Of a stretch of DNA of 64,000 nt, positions 51,144-60,448 are shown piece by piece (the first letter of the stretch is position 1; each line of letters opens with the position of its first letter). The position numbers and the translations under genes are program-made. The stretch covers positions 105,358-169,357 of the forward strand of contig JAFKGK010000009.1 of assembly GCA_017307165.1 (NCBI GenBank), in the 5' to 3' direction. A model generated the notes under the pieces. The model did no database searches. It was given only the letters and a program-made list of their open reading frames with translations, and was not told the DNA's origin. Origin of the DNA: Candidatus Melainabacteria bacterium. Lineage in GTDB: Bacteria > Cyanobacteriota > Vampirovibrionia > Obscuribacterales > Obscuribacteraceae.

Positions 51144-52514
51144 ATGAGGACCACTAGTGCAAAAGTGCCGGTAACTGTACTCACCGGCTTTCTTGGCTCC
51201 GGCAAAACGACTCTGCTCAACCGGATTCTTACAGAAAATCACGGTAAACGGATTGCAGTCATCGAAAACGAATTTGGCGAGATCGGTATCGATGATGCAC
51301 TCGTAGTTAAGTCCGACGAAGAAATTTTTGAGATGAATAACGGCTGCATATGCTGCACCGTGCGCGGCGATCTCATTCGCATCTTAGGCAATCTGATGCG
51401 CCGCAAAGACAAGTTTGACTATATCCTGGTTGAGACCACTGGATTAGCGGACCCAGCACCTGTTGCACAGACCTTTTTTGTTGATGACGAGATCCAAGCA
51501 CAACTGCAGCTTGACGGTATCGTCACTGTTATCGACTGCAAACACGTACTGCTCCATATTGATTCGAGCTCAGAGTGCAAAGAGCAAATCGCCTTCGCCG
51601 ACGTGATTTTGCTCAACAAAACTGATCTTGTCACTGACGACGAGCTTGCTCAGTTAGAAGCTCGCATTCGTTCGATGAACGCCATGGCAAAAATCTATAA
51701 AACACAAAACGGCGTTATCGAAATGGATAAAATCCTGAGCGTTAGCGGCTTCGATCTAGACAAAGCCCTTGCGACAAAGCCAACGTTTTTGCAGCCTGAG
51801 TATCCCTTTGAATGGGGTGGGATATTTGATTTTAAAGGCGAGCACCGCACATTAGTCCTCGACGAGGGTCCAGATCCAAGCATTGATTTGCTTTTTTTAA
51901 AGGCTGATAAGGCCGAGTCAGCAGATTTCGATGAGCTAGCTGAGGCCGCAGTACGCTGCTTCTCCAGCAACAAAAAACAAATCAAGCCGGGTGTTTCTAT
52001 CGAAAGATGCGATCAAGTGTATAAGCTTGATCTGACAAAAGAAGGCGGCAAAGCGTTCGATATAGTGCTTGAATCCGGCCGTTATGCGATGTTCACCCAG
52101 CATAGACCCGAGGAATTTTCGCTTGCATTATGCACTACAAATGGCACCATCGAGCCCCTCTGCTCAATAACATATGACGCTGGTCACTCTCATGACAGCG
52201 AGGTCACGTCGGTTGGTATCGAGAGTGATGGCGATCTCGACCAAAAAAAATTCAACAGCTGGCTGGGAGATCTATTACGAGAAAAAGGCACAGACATTTT
52301 CCGTATGAAAGGCATTTTGAGCATAGCTGGAGAGAATGCACGTTTCGTTTTTCAAGGCGTTCACATGCTATTTGATGGTCGTCCTGACCGCCCATGGGGT
52401 GACGAACCGAGAAACAATCAGCTGATCTTTATCGGTAGAAATTTAAATAGGGCAGAACTTGTGGAGGGATTCAACTCATGCCTCAAAAAGAATCGGCAAT
52501 TGAGTACAAAGTAA
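51144..52514 (+). CDS. COG0523/CobW-family metal-chaperone GTPase
   Basis: 456 aa. G3E-type GTPase marks: TGFLGSGKTTLLNRIL (Walker A), ENEFGEIGIDDALV, GCICCTVRGDL with the CxCC metal site (Cys68, Cys70, Cys71), ETTGLADPAP and LNKTDL (guanine specificity). The C-terminal CobW_C domain is present, and a HSHDSE run near residue 350 is a further metal-binding candidate. Such proteins insert or deliver Zn or other metals under limitation. AAAAGGGAAA stands before ATG 51144, and a Fur/Zur-like palindrome lies upstream. It overlaps the WD40 gene by 37 nt, so the two are translationally coupled. Confidence 0.9.
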   Translation: MRTTSAKVPVTVLTGFLGSGKTTLLNRILTENHGKRIAVIENEFGEIGIDDALVVKSDEEIFEMNNGCICCTVRGDLIRILGNLMRRKDKFDYILVETTGLADPAPVAQTFFVDDEIQAQLQLDGIVTVIDCKHVLLHIDSSSECKEQIAFADVILLNKTDLVTDDELAQLEARIRSMNAMAKIYKTQNGVIEMDKILSVSGFDLDKALATKPTFLQPEYPFEWGGIFDFKGEHRTLVLDEGPDPSIDLLFLKADKAESADFDELAEAAVRCFSSNKKQIKPGVSIERCDQVYKLDLTKEGGKAFDIVLESGRYAMFTQHRPEEFSLALCTTNGTIEPLCSITYDAGHSHDSEVTSVGIESDGDLDQKKFNSWLGDLLREKGTDIFRMKGILSIAGENARFVFQGVHMLFDGRPDRPWGDEPRNNQLIFIGRNLNRAELVEGFNSCLKKNRQLSTK

Positions 52515-53527
52515 AGCCGCTAATATCGCAGTGGAGCACCCTTGCCTGTCTCGACTATATAAACGATCTATCGTGGTCACCAAATGCTTATCATCTAGTC
52601 TCTGCAGACGCGGCTGGACGCGTAATAGCTCGCTCCGTCCTGACAGGTTATTCATTTGAAGACCTGACAGCCCACACGCTAGGGGCTCTCTGCGTACGTT
52701 TCTCTCCAGACGGCAATTTTGTAGCGAGCGCAGGCCAGGATGGCAAAGCAAATATTTATGACTCCAATACCTACGCGAAAGTGGCTACTATTGACCATGG
52801 CGATAGCTGGGTTGAGCAAATCGCGTGGCATCAGTCCAGCCGATGCATTCTTACTGCAAGCGGCAAGACACTGAGATTGAGTGCAACAGACGGCAATCTT
52901 ATTCGAAAGTTTGAAGATCACAAAAGCACCATCTCTGATCTAGCGTGGAATCCCGCGGCGCCAGATTTATTTGCCACTAGCAATTACAACGGAATAAGAC
53001 TGTGGAGCAAGGACCAGACAAACCATAAACGCTTATTAGCATGGAAAGGATCACTCCTAAATATAGCCTACAGTCCTAACGCAAAAGTCTTAGCCGCTGG
53101 ATGCCAGGACGGTGCAGCACATATCTGGCTTTTACCGAGTGCAGATGAACTCTTTATGGATGGCTATCAGACCAAAGTGCGTGAATTGACGTGGGATTCT
53201 TCATCCCGATATCTCGCGACAGGAGGCAGTGACCAGATCACTGTTTGGGATTTTAGCGGCAAGGGACCATCAGGCAGCAAACCGATAGTATTTGCTGGCC
53301 ATGAAGGATTTGTCTCTACTATATCCTTTGCGCCCAAAGGTTTGATGTTGGCTAGTGGCGGAAATGATGGGCGAGTAATGGTTTGGGACGTCAACAAACA
53401 AGACAGCATCTTGGTAAACGAAGACGAAGTTTCAAAAGTTACAAAATTGGCTTGGAACCAGGAAGGAACAAAACTCGCAGCCGCCTTCGCTTCCGGTCGT
53501 ATTACATTATTCAATTTATTTGAATAG
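52478..53527 (+). CDS. WD40-repeat protein coupled to the metal GTPase
   Basis: 349 aa with about seven WD40 repeats, visible as recurring SPN/SPDG...S.D..G....W-type blades such as FSPDGNFVASAGQDGKANIYD, LTWDSSSRYLATGGSDQITVWD and FAPKGLMLASGGNDGRVMVWD (each part shortened). A seven-bladed propeller would be a protein-interaction platform. No signal peptide. It starts inside the end of the CobW-family gene (37-nt overlap), an arrangement that implies a joint complex, likely in metal delivery. WD40 genes beside COG0523 genes are known in cyanobacteria. Confidence 0.9.
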   Translation: MPQKESAIEYKVKPLISQWSTLACLDYINDLSWSPNAYHLVSADAAGRVIARSVLTGYSFEDLTAHTLGALCVRFSPDGNFVASAGQDGKANIYDSNTYAKVATIDHGDSWVEQIAWHQSSRCILTASGKTLRLSATDGNLIRKFEDHKSTISDLAWNPAAPDLFATSNYNGIRLWSKDQTNHKRLLAWKGSLLNIAYSPNAKVLAAGCQDGAAHIWLLPSADELFMDGYQTKVRELTWDSSSRYLATGGSDQITVWDFSGKGPSGSKPIVFAGHEGFVSTISFAPKGLMLASGGNDGRVMVWDVNKQDSILVNEDEVSKVTKLAWNQEGTKLAAAFASGRITLFNLFE

Positions 53528-53660
53528 CCTTGGACCTGAAGAGAACAGGCTTTGCTTCTCTTCATATTCACAACCGCTTTAGACACCAGGCATGATATTT
53601 TTACCAAGTCATGGACGGGGTTTTCCGTCCTGGGTGTTACGACACTGGGTAGTGGACAAA

Positions 53661-56243
53661 ATGAAAGACAATGCAAGTCAGCCCACGGGGGCGGTATCGT
53701 ATGCAGTGGCAGGAGCGGACCGGCATCGAGCGCCACAAAATGGCCTTCAAGGACTTAAGCATTGGCGCCACGATATGCTCGCCGGCCTTGTCGTGGCACT
53801 CGTCTCTGTCCCACTATCTCTTGGGATCGCGCTGTCTTCCGGCGCTCCACCCATATGCGGCCTCACTTCAGAAATCGTAGCTGGCCTGATATTTCCCCTT
53901 CTCGGGGGAGCATATGTAACCATAAGTGGCCCTGCTGCCGGATTAGCACCGGTTCTTTATACTTCCATATTGACACTCGGACACGGCAATATAGACACCG
54001 GTTACCGCATGGTTACCGGAGTGATCTTGTTAGCTGGCGCCCTGCAATTGATTTTAGCCTGGATAAAAGCCGCCCGTTTTAGCTATTTATTTCCCAGTGC
54101 AGCCATCCAGGGGATGTTGGCTTCCATAGGATTTATGCTGATAGCCAAGCAAATACCGCATTTTATTGGCCATCCTTACATAGCACACGAATTTTGGGGA
54201 ATGGTGCTAGAAACCCCTTCAGAAGTCGTAAACGTACAGCCTCAGGTATTTGCAATCTCGGTGATAAGCCTGATTTTGCTATTTACTGTACCCAGGCTTC
54301 GCGCACCACTACTGCATTCGATACCGCCTCAACTATTTGTAGTCATCGTTTCGATTGCTCTGGGGATGGCCTGGCATCTCGATCCCAAGTTTTTAGTATC
54401 TGTGCCCTCAAATCTTTTGTCGCACGGTATCGTGCCTCCTGATTTTAAGGCCCTATTTGCCGACCCTCTTTTAGTCGGCTCCATTGTCGTAGCCGTTTTG
54501 ACTCTGACCTTTGTTGATGGCACAGAATCCCTGGCAACAATCATGGCCGTCGATAAAATCGATCCTTGGCGCCGCAAATCAAGCCCCGATCGCACTCTTT
54601 TTGCCATGGGCATCTCAAACATCTGCTCCAGCCTGATCGGCGGACTAACCATCATTCCCGGCATCATCAAAAGCACTACATGCATCCACAGCGGCGGACG
54701 CACTGCCTGGGTCAATTTTTACAATGCAATTTTCCTCATACTATTTCTCCTTATCGCTCACGAAATCATCAAGCTGATCCCAATGGGAGCCCTGGCCGCA
54801 GTCCTGGTACACATCGGCTGGAAATTAGCCGGTCCACACAAATGGCGGCAAGTCTGGGCGACAGGCGCCGAACAGTTGGCAATCTTTATAGTCACTGTCC
54901 TCGTAACTGTAAGTACAGATCTATTGATAGGCATCCTGGCGGGCATCATCGTCAAAATAATCCTGCTCTTGGTCTTAGAACGCAAAGCGACGGGACGTTT
55001 CCGCCTTGGATACATCTCCAAACTGTTCACCAATCCGATTTCAAAGATAGAAATTGATGAGACAGCCGTCCACGTCGTACTTTCCGGCCCCGTCGTTTGC
55101 TTTAACTCACTACACTTGAGACAAGCATGCGAAAAGGCAGTAGAAGAGCGCAAGACGATCAGACTGGAGTTTTTATCGAGCGTCAATATCGTGGATCATT
55201 CGACCCTCACCTATCTGCAGTCCTTTCAACAAGAATGCAAACAGGCCGATATCATCGTCACCATCGAGGGTCTCTCCGGCCTCAAGTCCCGCTCCTTAAA
55301 ACGTACTGCACTACGATATAGACCGGCAGTACATGCCATTCCAAAGGACGGGCTGCGGGTTTTGCTTGCAGTCGATGCTTCAGAGCATTCAAAAATCGCA
55401 ATCGATGAAGTATCAAAGACTCCCTGGCCTCCCGGCTCCCAGCTTATGGTCGCAACTGTCCTAAATATGCCTTTTGGGATCACCATAACAAAAGAACACG
55501 AAGCAAAAGCTCAAAAACTAGTCGATGACGTGTCAACTGCCATATCTGCCGCCAATGCCTCTTTTGAGTCTGTGCAGCCGATCGTGCTAGAGGGCGACAC
55601 AAAGACCGAGCTATATTTGCTCTTGCAAGAGACTCGCCCTGATTTGTTGGTGACAGGTGCGCGGCTCAAGCGAAGGATGGAAAGCATTTCTCACTCCCTA
55701 CTGCTCTCGGCACAATGCTCGGTACGCATCTGCAGACCGGCGCGGTCAGCCGATCAGCACAAAGTCTTGTTGGCCTTAGACGGATCGAGATTTGCGACTA
55801 ACGCCCTCGAGCAAGTGGCTAATCGTCCGTGGGCGCCAGACACCAAGTTTCTTTGTGTGCATGCTGTGCCCTTGATCTCAGACTACCTGACTCACTATCC
55901 GGATCTATACGAAATCAAAGAGCTCGAAACTAACAGAAATATGCAGGTTGAAACAGCAAAGCGAATGCTTGCCGAAGCAAAAACCATGCTGCTGAAACAC
56001 GTCCCCGATTGCCAAATCGAGACCATGGTGATCGACGGAGAGCCTAAAGAAGCCCTTCTACAGCTCGCCAATGAAGAATCAGTAGACTTGATCGTCTTGG
56101 GTTCTGCAGGCAAAAATTTTGCTAAGCGCCTGGTTGTGGGCAGTGTTTCAGAAGCCATTGCAGTATGGGCAAATTGTTCGGTAGAAGTGGTCGAGGTCAT
56201 GTCCACGCCTGGAGGCAGTGCCGAGGAGCATTTAGACCACTAG
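53661..56243 (+). CDS. SulP-family anion transporter with STAS and two universal-stress domains
   Basis: 860 aa. Residues ~30-430 are a SulP permease with 10-12 spans (ALSSGAPPICGLTSEIVAG, TISGPAAGLAPVLY, DGTESLATIMAVDKIDPWRR). A STAS domain follows (about 470-560). The C-terminus holds two UspA-like domains; the second ends GSAGKNFAKRLVVGS, an intact Gx2Gx9GS ATP-binding motif, while the first is degenerate. SulP-STAS proteins move sulfate, bicarbonate or other anions; the Usp pair may couple transport to ATP or stress state. The start is uncertain: ATG 53661, with another in-frame ATG at 53592. It follows the WD40 gene and may share its transcript. Confidence 0.88.
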   Translation: MKDNASQPTGAVSYAVAGADRHRAPQNGLQGLKHWRHDMLAGLVVALVSVPLSLGIALSSGAPPICGLTSEIVAGLIFPLLGGAYVTISGPAAGLAPVLYTSILTLGHGNIDTGYRMVTGVILLAGALQLILAWIKAARFSYLFPSAAIQGMLASIGFMLIAKQIPHFIGHPYIAHEFWGMVLETPSEVVNVQPQVFAISVISLILLFTVPRLRAPLLHSIPPQLFVVIVSIALGMAWHLDPKFLVSVPSNLLSHGIVPPDFKALFADPLLVGSIVVAVLTLTFVDGTESLATIMAVDKIDPWRRKSSPDRTLFAMGISNICSSLIGGLTIIPGIIKSTTCIHSGGRTAWVNFYNAIFLILFLLIAHEIIKLIPMGALAAVLVHIGWKLAGPHKWRQVWATGAEQLAIFIVTVLVTVSTDLLIGILAGIIVKIILLLVLERKATGRFRLGYISKLFTNPISKIEIDETAVHVVLSGPVVCFNSLHLRQACEKAVEERKTIRLEFLSSVNIVDHSTLTYLQSFQQECKQADIIVTIEGLSGLKSRSLKRTALRYRPAVHAIPKDGLRVLLAVDASEHSKIAIDEVSKTPWPPGSQLMVATVLNMPFGITITKEHEAKAQKLVDDVSTAISAANASFESVQPIVLEGDTKTELYLLLQETRPDLLVTGARLKRRMESISHSLLLSAQCSVRICRPARSADQHKVLLALDGSRFATNALEQVANRPWAPDTKFLCVHAVPLISDYLTHYPDLYEIKELETNRNMQVETAKRMLAEAKTMLLKHVPDCQIETMVIDGEPKEALLQLANEESVDLIVLGSAGKNFAKRLVVGSVSEAIAVWANCSVEVVEVMSTPGGSAEEHLDH

Positions 56244-56255
56244 ATCAAATCAAAG

Positions 56256-56810
56256 TCAAAGATTGGTTTCACCAAGCAATCTCTGCGGCAGATTTTTGAT
56301 CACTCTCTTAAACGCCTTTTGATCGCCCAGAGCCCGCGACAATACAAGCGAGCCCTCGATCGCGATCAGAGCATCCTCCGCCCTTTCTCTGGCGACCTTT
56401 TTGCTCAGACCCGCCTCCACAGCAACACTCGCCATAGCAGCAACCCAGGCCTCGACACTCCGCGCTACCATCTGCCTAAACGGCTCGCTCGCTGCACCCA
56501 GCGTCAAACCATCTAAAATGCACCCCTTGCGCCCACCATCATAAAAGTCCTCCACCATCTTGGTCATTTCTCTCAGCCTCTCATGCGGATCTCCCACAGC
56601 CTTGAGAGGTGCCACAAAAGACTCGCGCACCCCGACCTCGACGTGCTGCAACACCTCTCGGGCCATCTGCTCCTTGCCCTCAGGAAAATGATGATAAAGG
56701 CTCGACTTGCCCAGCCCCGTCGCCTTTGACACATCAGCGATCGACACGCCAGCATACCCCTGCTGACGAAACAGCTCGAGCAAGATCGGCAATAACTCTG
56801 TTCTTTCCAT
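56256..56810 (-). CDS. TetR family transcriptional repressor
   Basis: 184 aa. The TetR helix-turn-helix is clear: LLELFRQQGYAGVSIADVSKATGLGKSSLYHHFPEGKEQM. The C-terminal part resembles the AcrR/YxaF-like ligand domain, with GCILDGLTLGAASEPFRQ. I chose ATG 56810, which has GGGTGA 6 nt upstream; the ATG at 56822 lies within that stretch. It is the second gene after the PNPOx-like gene, 39 bp downstream. Their shared promoter contains an 18-bp palindrome, so it most probably represses its own operon. Confidence 0.92.
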   Translation of the reverse strand: MERTELLPILLELFRQQGYAGVSIADVSKATGLGKSSLYHHFPEGKEQMAREVLQHVEVGVRESFVAPLKAVGDPHERLREMTKMVEDFYDGGRKGCILDGLTLGAASEPFRQMVARSVEAWVAAMASVAVEAGLSKKVARERAEDALIAIEGSLVLSRALGDQKAFKRVIKNLPQRLLGETNL

Positions 56811-56849
56811 GAAGTCACCCATTGGCGTGGCATAGATCTTAACAGCAGA

Positions 56850-57779
56850 TCAGGGATTAAAAGGCGAATAATCAAAAAACTCGAGCTCCACAGCCGGCAT
56901 GACCGACCGCTGCCAGCTCTCGATCTGGAGCGTCCAGAACCTGTTGGTGCCGCCGGTCTCGTGATCGGGGTCTGCCTCGTCCAACAAGACCTGCGCACGG
57001 CCGCTCATCTGCAAGACCTGGCGACCTGCAAAATCGATCGCGATGACGCCGGCATGATCGTCCAACTGCAGGTTGCCAAACGTGTTAAACATACTGTTGC
57101 CAGCAAAATCAGGGATGCGCAGCTCTCTATCGCCCATGATGCGCGCAAAGCCAGGATTGCCTCCTCGGTGGGAAATATCCAGATGACCGTGGGGATTGGC
57201 AGTGGCACAAAACAAGGTGTCGGCGGAGGTGATGATCGCCTTTTCGGCAGCACCAAGTACAGTACCAACAACAGGCACACCGGTCTCCGAGGCGTCCATG
57301 CCATCCTGATCCGCAGGCAATCTGACCTTGCGTCGCTGGATGTATTTGGGACACAAAGGAAAAGACTCTCGCACAGCGATCACGATCTCGGTAGCATCGA
57401 TCTTGACGATATCTCCATTGATCTTGAGCCTCCGCCGCGTATCCAACTCGATCATCAACATCCCCACCCTCGGGTCATCCTGGAGATTTTGCAGGACCGG
57501 ATCTCCCGGTATCAGGTGCGCACCACTCAGATCGATGCGCACCTCATGCGTATCCACAGCCCGCACAAACCCCGGCCGGCCAAACAGTACCGACGACCAC
57601 AGACTGCCATCGGCAGCATGGCTCGCCACCACTGCCAGTGGCTGGCGCTCCACAAAAGACAGGGCCGCAGTGAGGATCTCGTCCTTGACCAAAGCGCTAT
57701 TGGTGATCGCTTGGTAGCGTTCGCCTGTGAGCTCCTGGATCTTGATCTCGCCATCATGAAAGGGATTGTGCGGTGACAT
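56850..57779 (-). CDS. PNPOx-like FMN-binding split-barrel protein
   Basis: 309 aa. It resembles the pyridoxamine-5'-phosphate-oxidase-like split-barrel family: VERQPLAVVASHAADGSLWSSVLFGRPGFV, DPRVGMLMIELDTRRRLKINGD, and a second repeat-like half GNPGFARIMGDRELRIPDFAGNSMFNTFGNL and ALQMSGRAQVLLDE-like. Such proteins bind FMN or F420 and often reduce small oxidants. The long length suggests two split-barrel units. It is cotranscribed with the TetR gene under a TTGACA promoter that contains the presumed TetR operator, so the flavoprotein probably responds to a ligand or electrophile. AGAG precedes ATG 57779. Confidence 0.82.
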   Translation of the reverse strand: MSPHNPFHDGEIKIQELTGERYQAITNSALVKDEILTAALSFVERQPLAVVASHAADGSLWSSVLFGRPGFVRAVDTHEVRIDLSGAHLIPGDPVLQNLQDDPRVGMLMIELDTRRRLKINGDIVKIDATEIVIAVRESFPLCPKYIQRRKVRLPADQDGMDASETGVPVVGTVLGAAEKAIITSADTLFCATANPHGHLDISHRGGNPGFARIMGDRELRIPDFAGNSMFNTFGNLQLDDHAGVIAIDFAGRQVLQMSGRAQVLLDEADPDHETGGTNRFWTLQIESWQRSVMPAVELEFFDYSPFNP

Positions 57780-57818
57780 GGTTATGGCTCTTTTTGGAAT
57801 AGAACGGCTTACTTTTCT

Positions 57819-57847
57819 AGCGTACCGAACGATCGGTACAGTGTCAA
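57819..57847 (-). promoter_or_regulatory. Promoter with embedded TetR operator
   Basis: On the minus strand TTGACA (57842-57847) and TACGCT (57819-57824) are 17 bp apart. The palindrome GTACCGA-N4-TCGGTAC (57822-57839) fills the spacer and touches the -10. This is a classic TetR steric-repression layout for the PNPOx-TetR operon. Confidence 0.75.
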
Positions 57848-57971
57848 GGGCAAAAACGGGTAAATGAGACTAGAAACTCCGATGCTCTCAATCCAGTACA
57901 ATTAACATACAATCTCGCAGAACGGTGGCTTAGGCTCTGAGGAATACCACAACCTCCTAGGAGTGAAAAAT

Positions 57972-58703
57972 ATGTATCTAATTTGTCTAAACACAAATGA
58001 TTCTGACGGCATCGTTGAAAAATTTGTCAACTGCAAACAAAAGTTTGAAATTTCCATTGAATATGGCGTACCTGCACCACCACCGGATGGCCCAGGCGGA
58101 GCAATTAGCTTTTGGCCTGGCGCACTCGTAGGTACATCAAATGGCTACGACTGGCTTTTTCAACCGCTGTTGACGCAGGGTGAATTTAATGACGGCTGGC
58201 AGGCGGTGCCTGCGGTGTGGATACAAAATCCAGATGGTAGCACGGCGGCGCAACTAGGATGGGCAGACGGCGTAGTTAAACCGGGTAGCACAATGTTTGT
58301 ACCGAGGCCCGGCGATCTCATCACGTCTTCTATCAAGTATGACAAGGCCACAAGTGTTTGGGAACAATCAATGACAGACGTTACTACCGGGGAGTTTTTC
58401 CACTTTCTTATCACAGCAGGCAATACCTACCGTAATGAATACGTGTGCCCAGATAACACGCTCTTTGAGTTGATTTACTTCACCCTCGAGTGTGGGTTCG
58501 AACCATCCAAAAGAAATATTTGGCAAAACAATATTGATGCCTACACGACATTCACAATCGACGGATTATCACACAATCAAAATTTCACGGACACCATTAA
58601 ATGGACAGGCGAAGTATACAGCGGGATAAGCAGCCTCAGTTTAAACTTACTGGAAAACCAATTCACAATGAACTTACCATCCGAAACAACTGAAAAAACC
58701 TAA
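57972..58703 (+). CDS. Hypothetical protein, eqolisin/ConA-like beta-sandwich candidate
   Basis: 243 aa, beta-rich, with no signal peptide. The run GGAISFWPGALVGTSNGYDWLFQPLLTQGEF (given here as two parts, GGAISFWPG and LFQPLLTQGEF), then WQAVPAVWIQNPDG, PGDLITSSIKYD and W-x-x-S-x-x-D-x-x-T-G, recalls the concanavalin-like sandwich of glutamic peptidases (eqolisins) and related secreted proteins. The catalytic Glu cannot be assigned with confidence. ATG 57972 has GGAG 8 nt upstream; a GTG at 57963 overlaps that site. Codon use is AT-richer than upstream genes. It opens the accessory end of the window. Confidence 0.55.
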   Translation: MYLICLNTNDSDGIVEKFVNCKQKFEISIEYGVPAPPPDGPGGAISFWPGALVGTSNGYDWLFQPLLTQGEFNDGWQAVPAVWIQNPDGSTAAQLGWADGVVKPGSTMFVPRPGDLITSSIKYDKATSVWEQSMTDVTTGEFFHFLITAGNTYRNEYVCPDNTLFELIYFTLECGFEPSKRNIWQNNIDAYTTFTIDGLSHNQNFTDTIKWTGEVYSGISSLSLNLLENQFTMNLPSETTEKT

Positions 58704-58720
58704 CAGACACAGGCGGGTGG

Positions 58721-58882
58721 CAGCCAAAGCACTTCGCATTTGCGCCTCCGATGGAAAATAGCAACTGACGGACGGGAAGGATTTGATCAATCTAACCCTT
58801 TCGGCAGCAGAAAGAAGGTGGGGCAGAGCTTACAAGAGCGAACAGGTAACAAAACCATCATTCTATTTTTTGCTCGATACTC
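58721..58882 (+). pseudogene. Fossil duplicate of the 60382-60772 region with internal deletion
   Basis: 58721-58768 matches 60382-60430 (the end of the TonB-C-like gene) and 58771-58882 matches 60662-60772 (the middle of the 147-aa exported-protein gene) at roughly 90% identity; the ~231 bp between are missing. No complete gene remains. Its right edge runs into the 3' end of the minus-strand gene at 58863. Confidence 0.75.
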
Positions 58883-59486
58883 CGAGCCTTCCAACCACAT
58901 CTTCATTCAGTTCTGCCTTTGTCGCTGTTTTGTGGGTTTTGAAAAACTCAAGAAGAGGCTTTCTGAAACTCCATACTTCTTTCACCAGGTCGTGCCGAAT
59001 ATTTAGTGATACCAGATTGTCAGCTGAAGCAATCTCCTCCTTTGAGAAAAGAGCTGGGTAGCGCTCAGTCACGGCAAGAGGGATCTTGCGTATTTTGATT
59101 AGTCCCTTCTCCGAATGCTTGCCATTCGTGCCAGTGGAGCTCTTGCCCACAATCACTGGATTGTCGAGATAGATCTTTTCGATGCCGCTGATATCTGGCG
59201 ACCCATAGCAAACTATGGCGTCACATAAGCTGGCCTCGGCTTGCAAGGTTGGGCCAGGATTTTTCAAAACCAGACTTCGCAAATCGCCATTGGTTTTATC
59301 GAACCAGACCTCAAACCGCCCGCATTCCATTACATTTAAGCCTTCCAAACTAACTGACTCTGTCACGCTTTTTGCGAGATTGGAGAGCAGGTCTCCGACA
59401 CCATCTCTTTTAATCGTGGTGGCACTAGCTGAACTTGTGCAATATAAGGCAACAGATAGAGTTAGTAAAAGTTTTTTTGAAATCAT
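58863..59486 (-). CDS. Exported TonB-C-like protein, inverted paralogue
   Basis: 207 aa from ATG 59486, where a clean signal peptide starts (ISKKLLLTLSVALYCTSSASA); the frame extends to 59510 with two other ATG codons. The mature part has the strand-helix-strand pattern of the TonB C-terminal domain: EVWFDKTNGDLRSLVLKNPGP, EASLCDAIVCYG. Its C-terminal half is homologous to the 59667-60422 protein (RYPALFSKEEI against LFYPGLFTTDEI; FFKTHKTATKAEL against FIMTHKTASKADI). The last codons, including the stop, lie within the fossil repeat, so its natural C-terminus may have been replaced. Probably periplasmic; no partner known. Confidence 0.7.
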   Translation of the reverse strand: MISKKLLLTLSVALYCTSSASATTIKRDGVGDLLSNLAKSVTESVSLEGLNVMECGRFEVWFDKTNGDLRSLVLKNPGPTLQAEASLCDAIVCYGSPDISGIEKIYLDNPVIVGKSSTGTNGKHSEKGLIKIRKIPLAVTERYPALFSKEEIASADNLVSLNIRHDLVKEVWSFRKPLLEFFKTHKTATKAELNEDVVGRLGVSSKK

Positions 59487-59666
59487 ATTCGGCATCTCTA
59501 GTATAGTCATCAGACATCATTGCCGAAAAAGTCTTTTTTGGCCAGTAAACGGAATAAAGTGCGGAAGCGACATTGTCTGGATTGGTCTCACCCTATACTC
59601 ATGGTTAGGAGTTAGTCTAAAAGGGGATACGGTAAATTGATGGCCAAGCTTAAGGAGATGAGGTCG

Positions 59667-60422
59667 ATGCCGCTCAGTCAAAATCATCTTTGGCCACATG
59701 CCTTGCTCATCTGCTTATTGCTTGCATTGCATCTGCCTCTTGCTGCACTGGGGCTTGGGCAAACTCCAGACTTTGACACCAAAGAATTTAAGCAATGGAA
59801 GGAAAGTATTGATCCTTACCAGTATTGGTTTAACGACAGGCTCTTTCAAAAAAACATACCGGAAGCTGAAACTCAAGTTGAAGTCGAGATATTGCCTTCT
59901 GGCAAAGTAGAAAGAGTCAAGTTAGTCAAAAGCAGCGGAATTCCTGATATGGATCTCTCCTGTCTTGCCAGTTTCGTAGAAAGAGGCCCTTACGACGCAA
60001 TGCCGGAAATAACGAAAAAATATCCTCCATTGCCTGGAGGCACAGACGTTGATGAGACATCACTCTTACCCGAAAACCTGCAAGCCCAATACAGACTGAT
60101 TTTTATCTTTGACAAATCAAAAAAGCCTCGGCCTTTCAGCCAGAACAATGCCAATATCAATACAAGGACTGATCAAGCGCCTCTCCAGATGCACTTGATA
60201 CCGGCAGGTATTGGCTTGTTCTACCCCGGTTTGTTTACCACTGATGAAATCTTTGGCGAATCCAATGTCATAACCATAGGACCGCAGGCTGATCTCAATG
60301 CCGTAGCAAATTTACTTTTGACAAAATGGCAAGGCTTTATAATGACCCACAAGACCGCATCTAAGGCCGACATCGTGCAAACAGCCAAAGCACTTCGCAT
60401 TTGCGCCTCCGACGGAAAATAG
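59667..60422 (+). CDS. Exported TonB-C-like protein
   Basis: 251 aa. The signal peptide spans about residues 1-29 (HALLICLLLALHLPLAALG). The central VEVEILPSGKVERVKLVKSSGIPDMDLSCLASF has the form of a TonB C-terminal domain, in which a strand pair with G-V is followed by a helix holding D-x-x-C/A-L. The last ~70 residues match the inverted paralogue at 58863-59486. ATG 59667 is chosen because AAGGAGATGAGG lies just upstream and the signal peptide begins there. No TonB membrane anchor is present, so it is not an energy transducer but a periplasmic relative. A 147-aa exported gene follows 26 bp downstream. Confidence 0.72.
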   Translation: MPLSQNHLWPHALLICLLLALHLPLAALGLGQTPDFDTKEFKQWKESIDPYQYWFNDRLFQKNIPEAETQVEVEILPSGKVERVKLVKSSGIPDMDLSCLASFVERGPYDAMPEITKKYPPLPGGTDVDETSLLPENLQAQYRLIFIFDKSKKPRPFSQNNANINTRTDQAPLQMHLIPAGIGLFYPGLFTTDEIFGESNVITIGPQADLNAVANLLLTKWQGFIMTHKTASKADIVQTAKALRICASDGK

Positions 60423-60448
60423 CACCTGACATATGTTGGAGGGAAATT

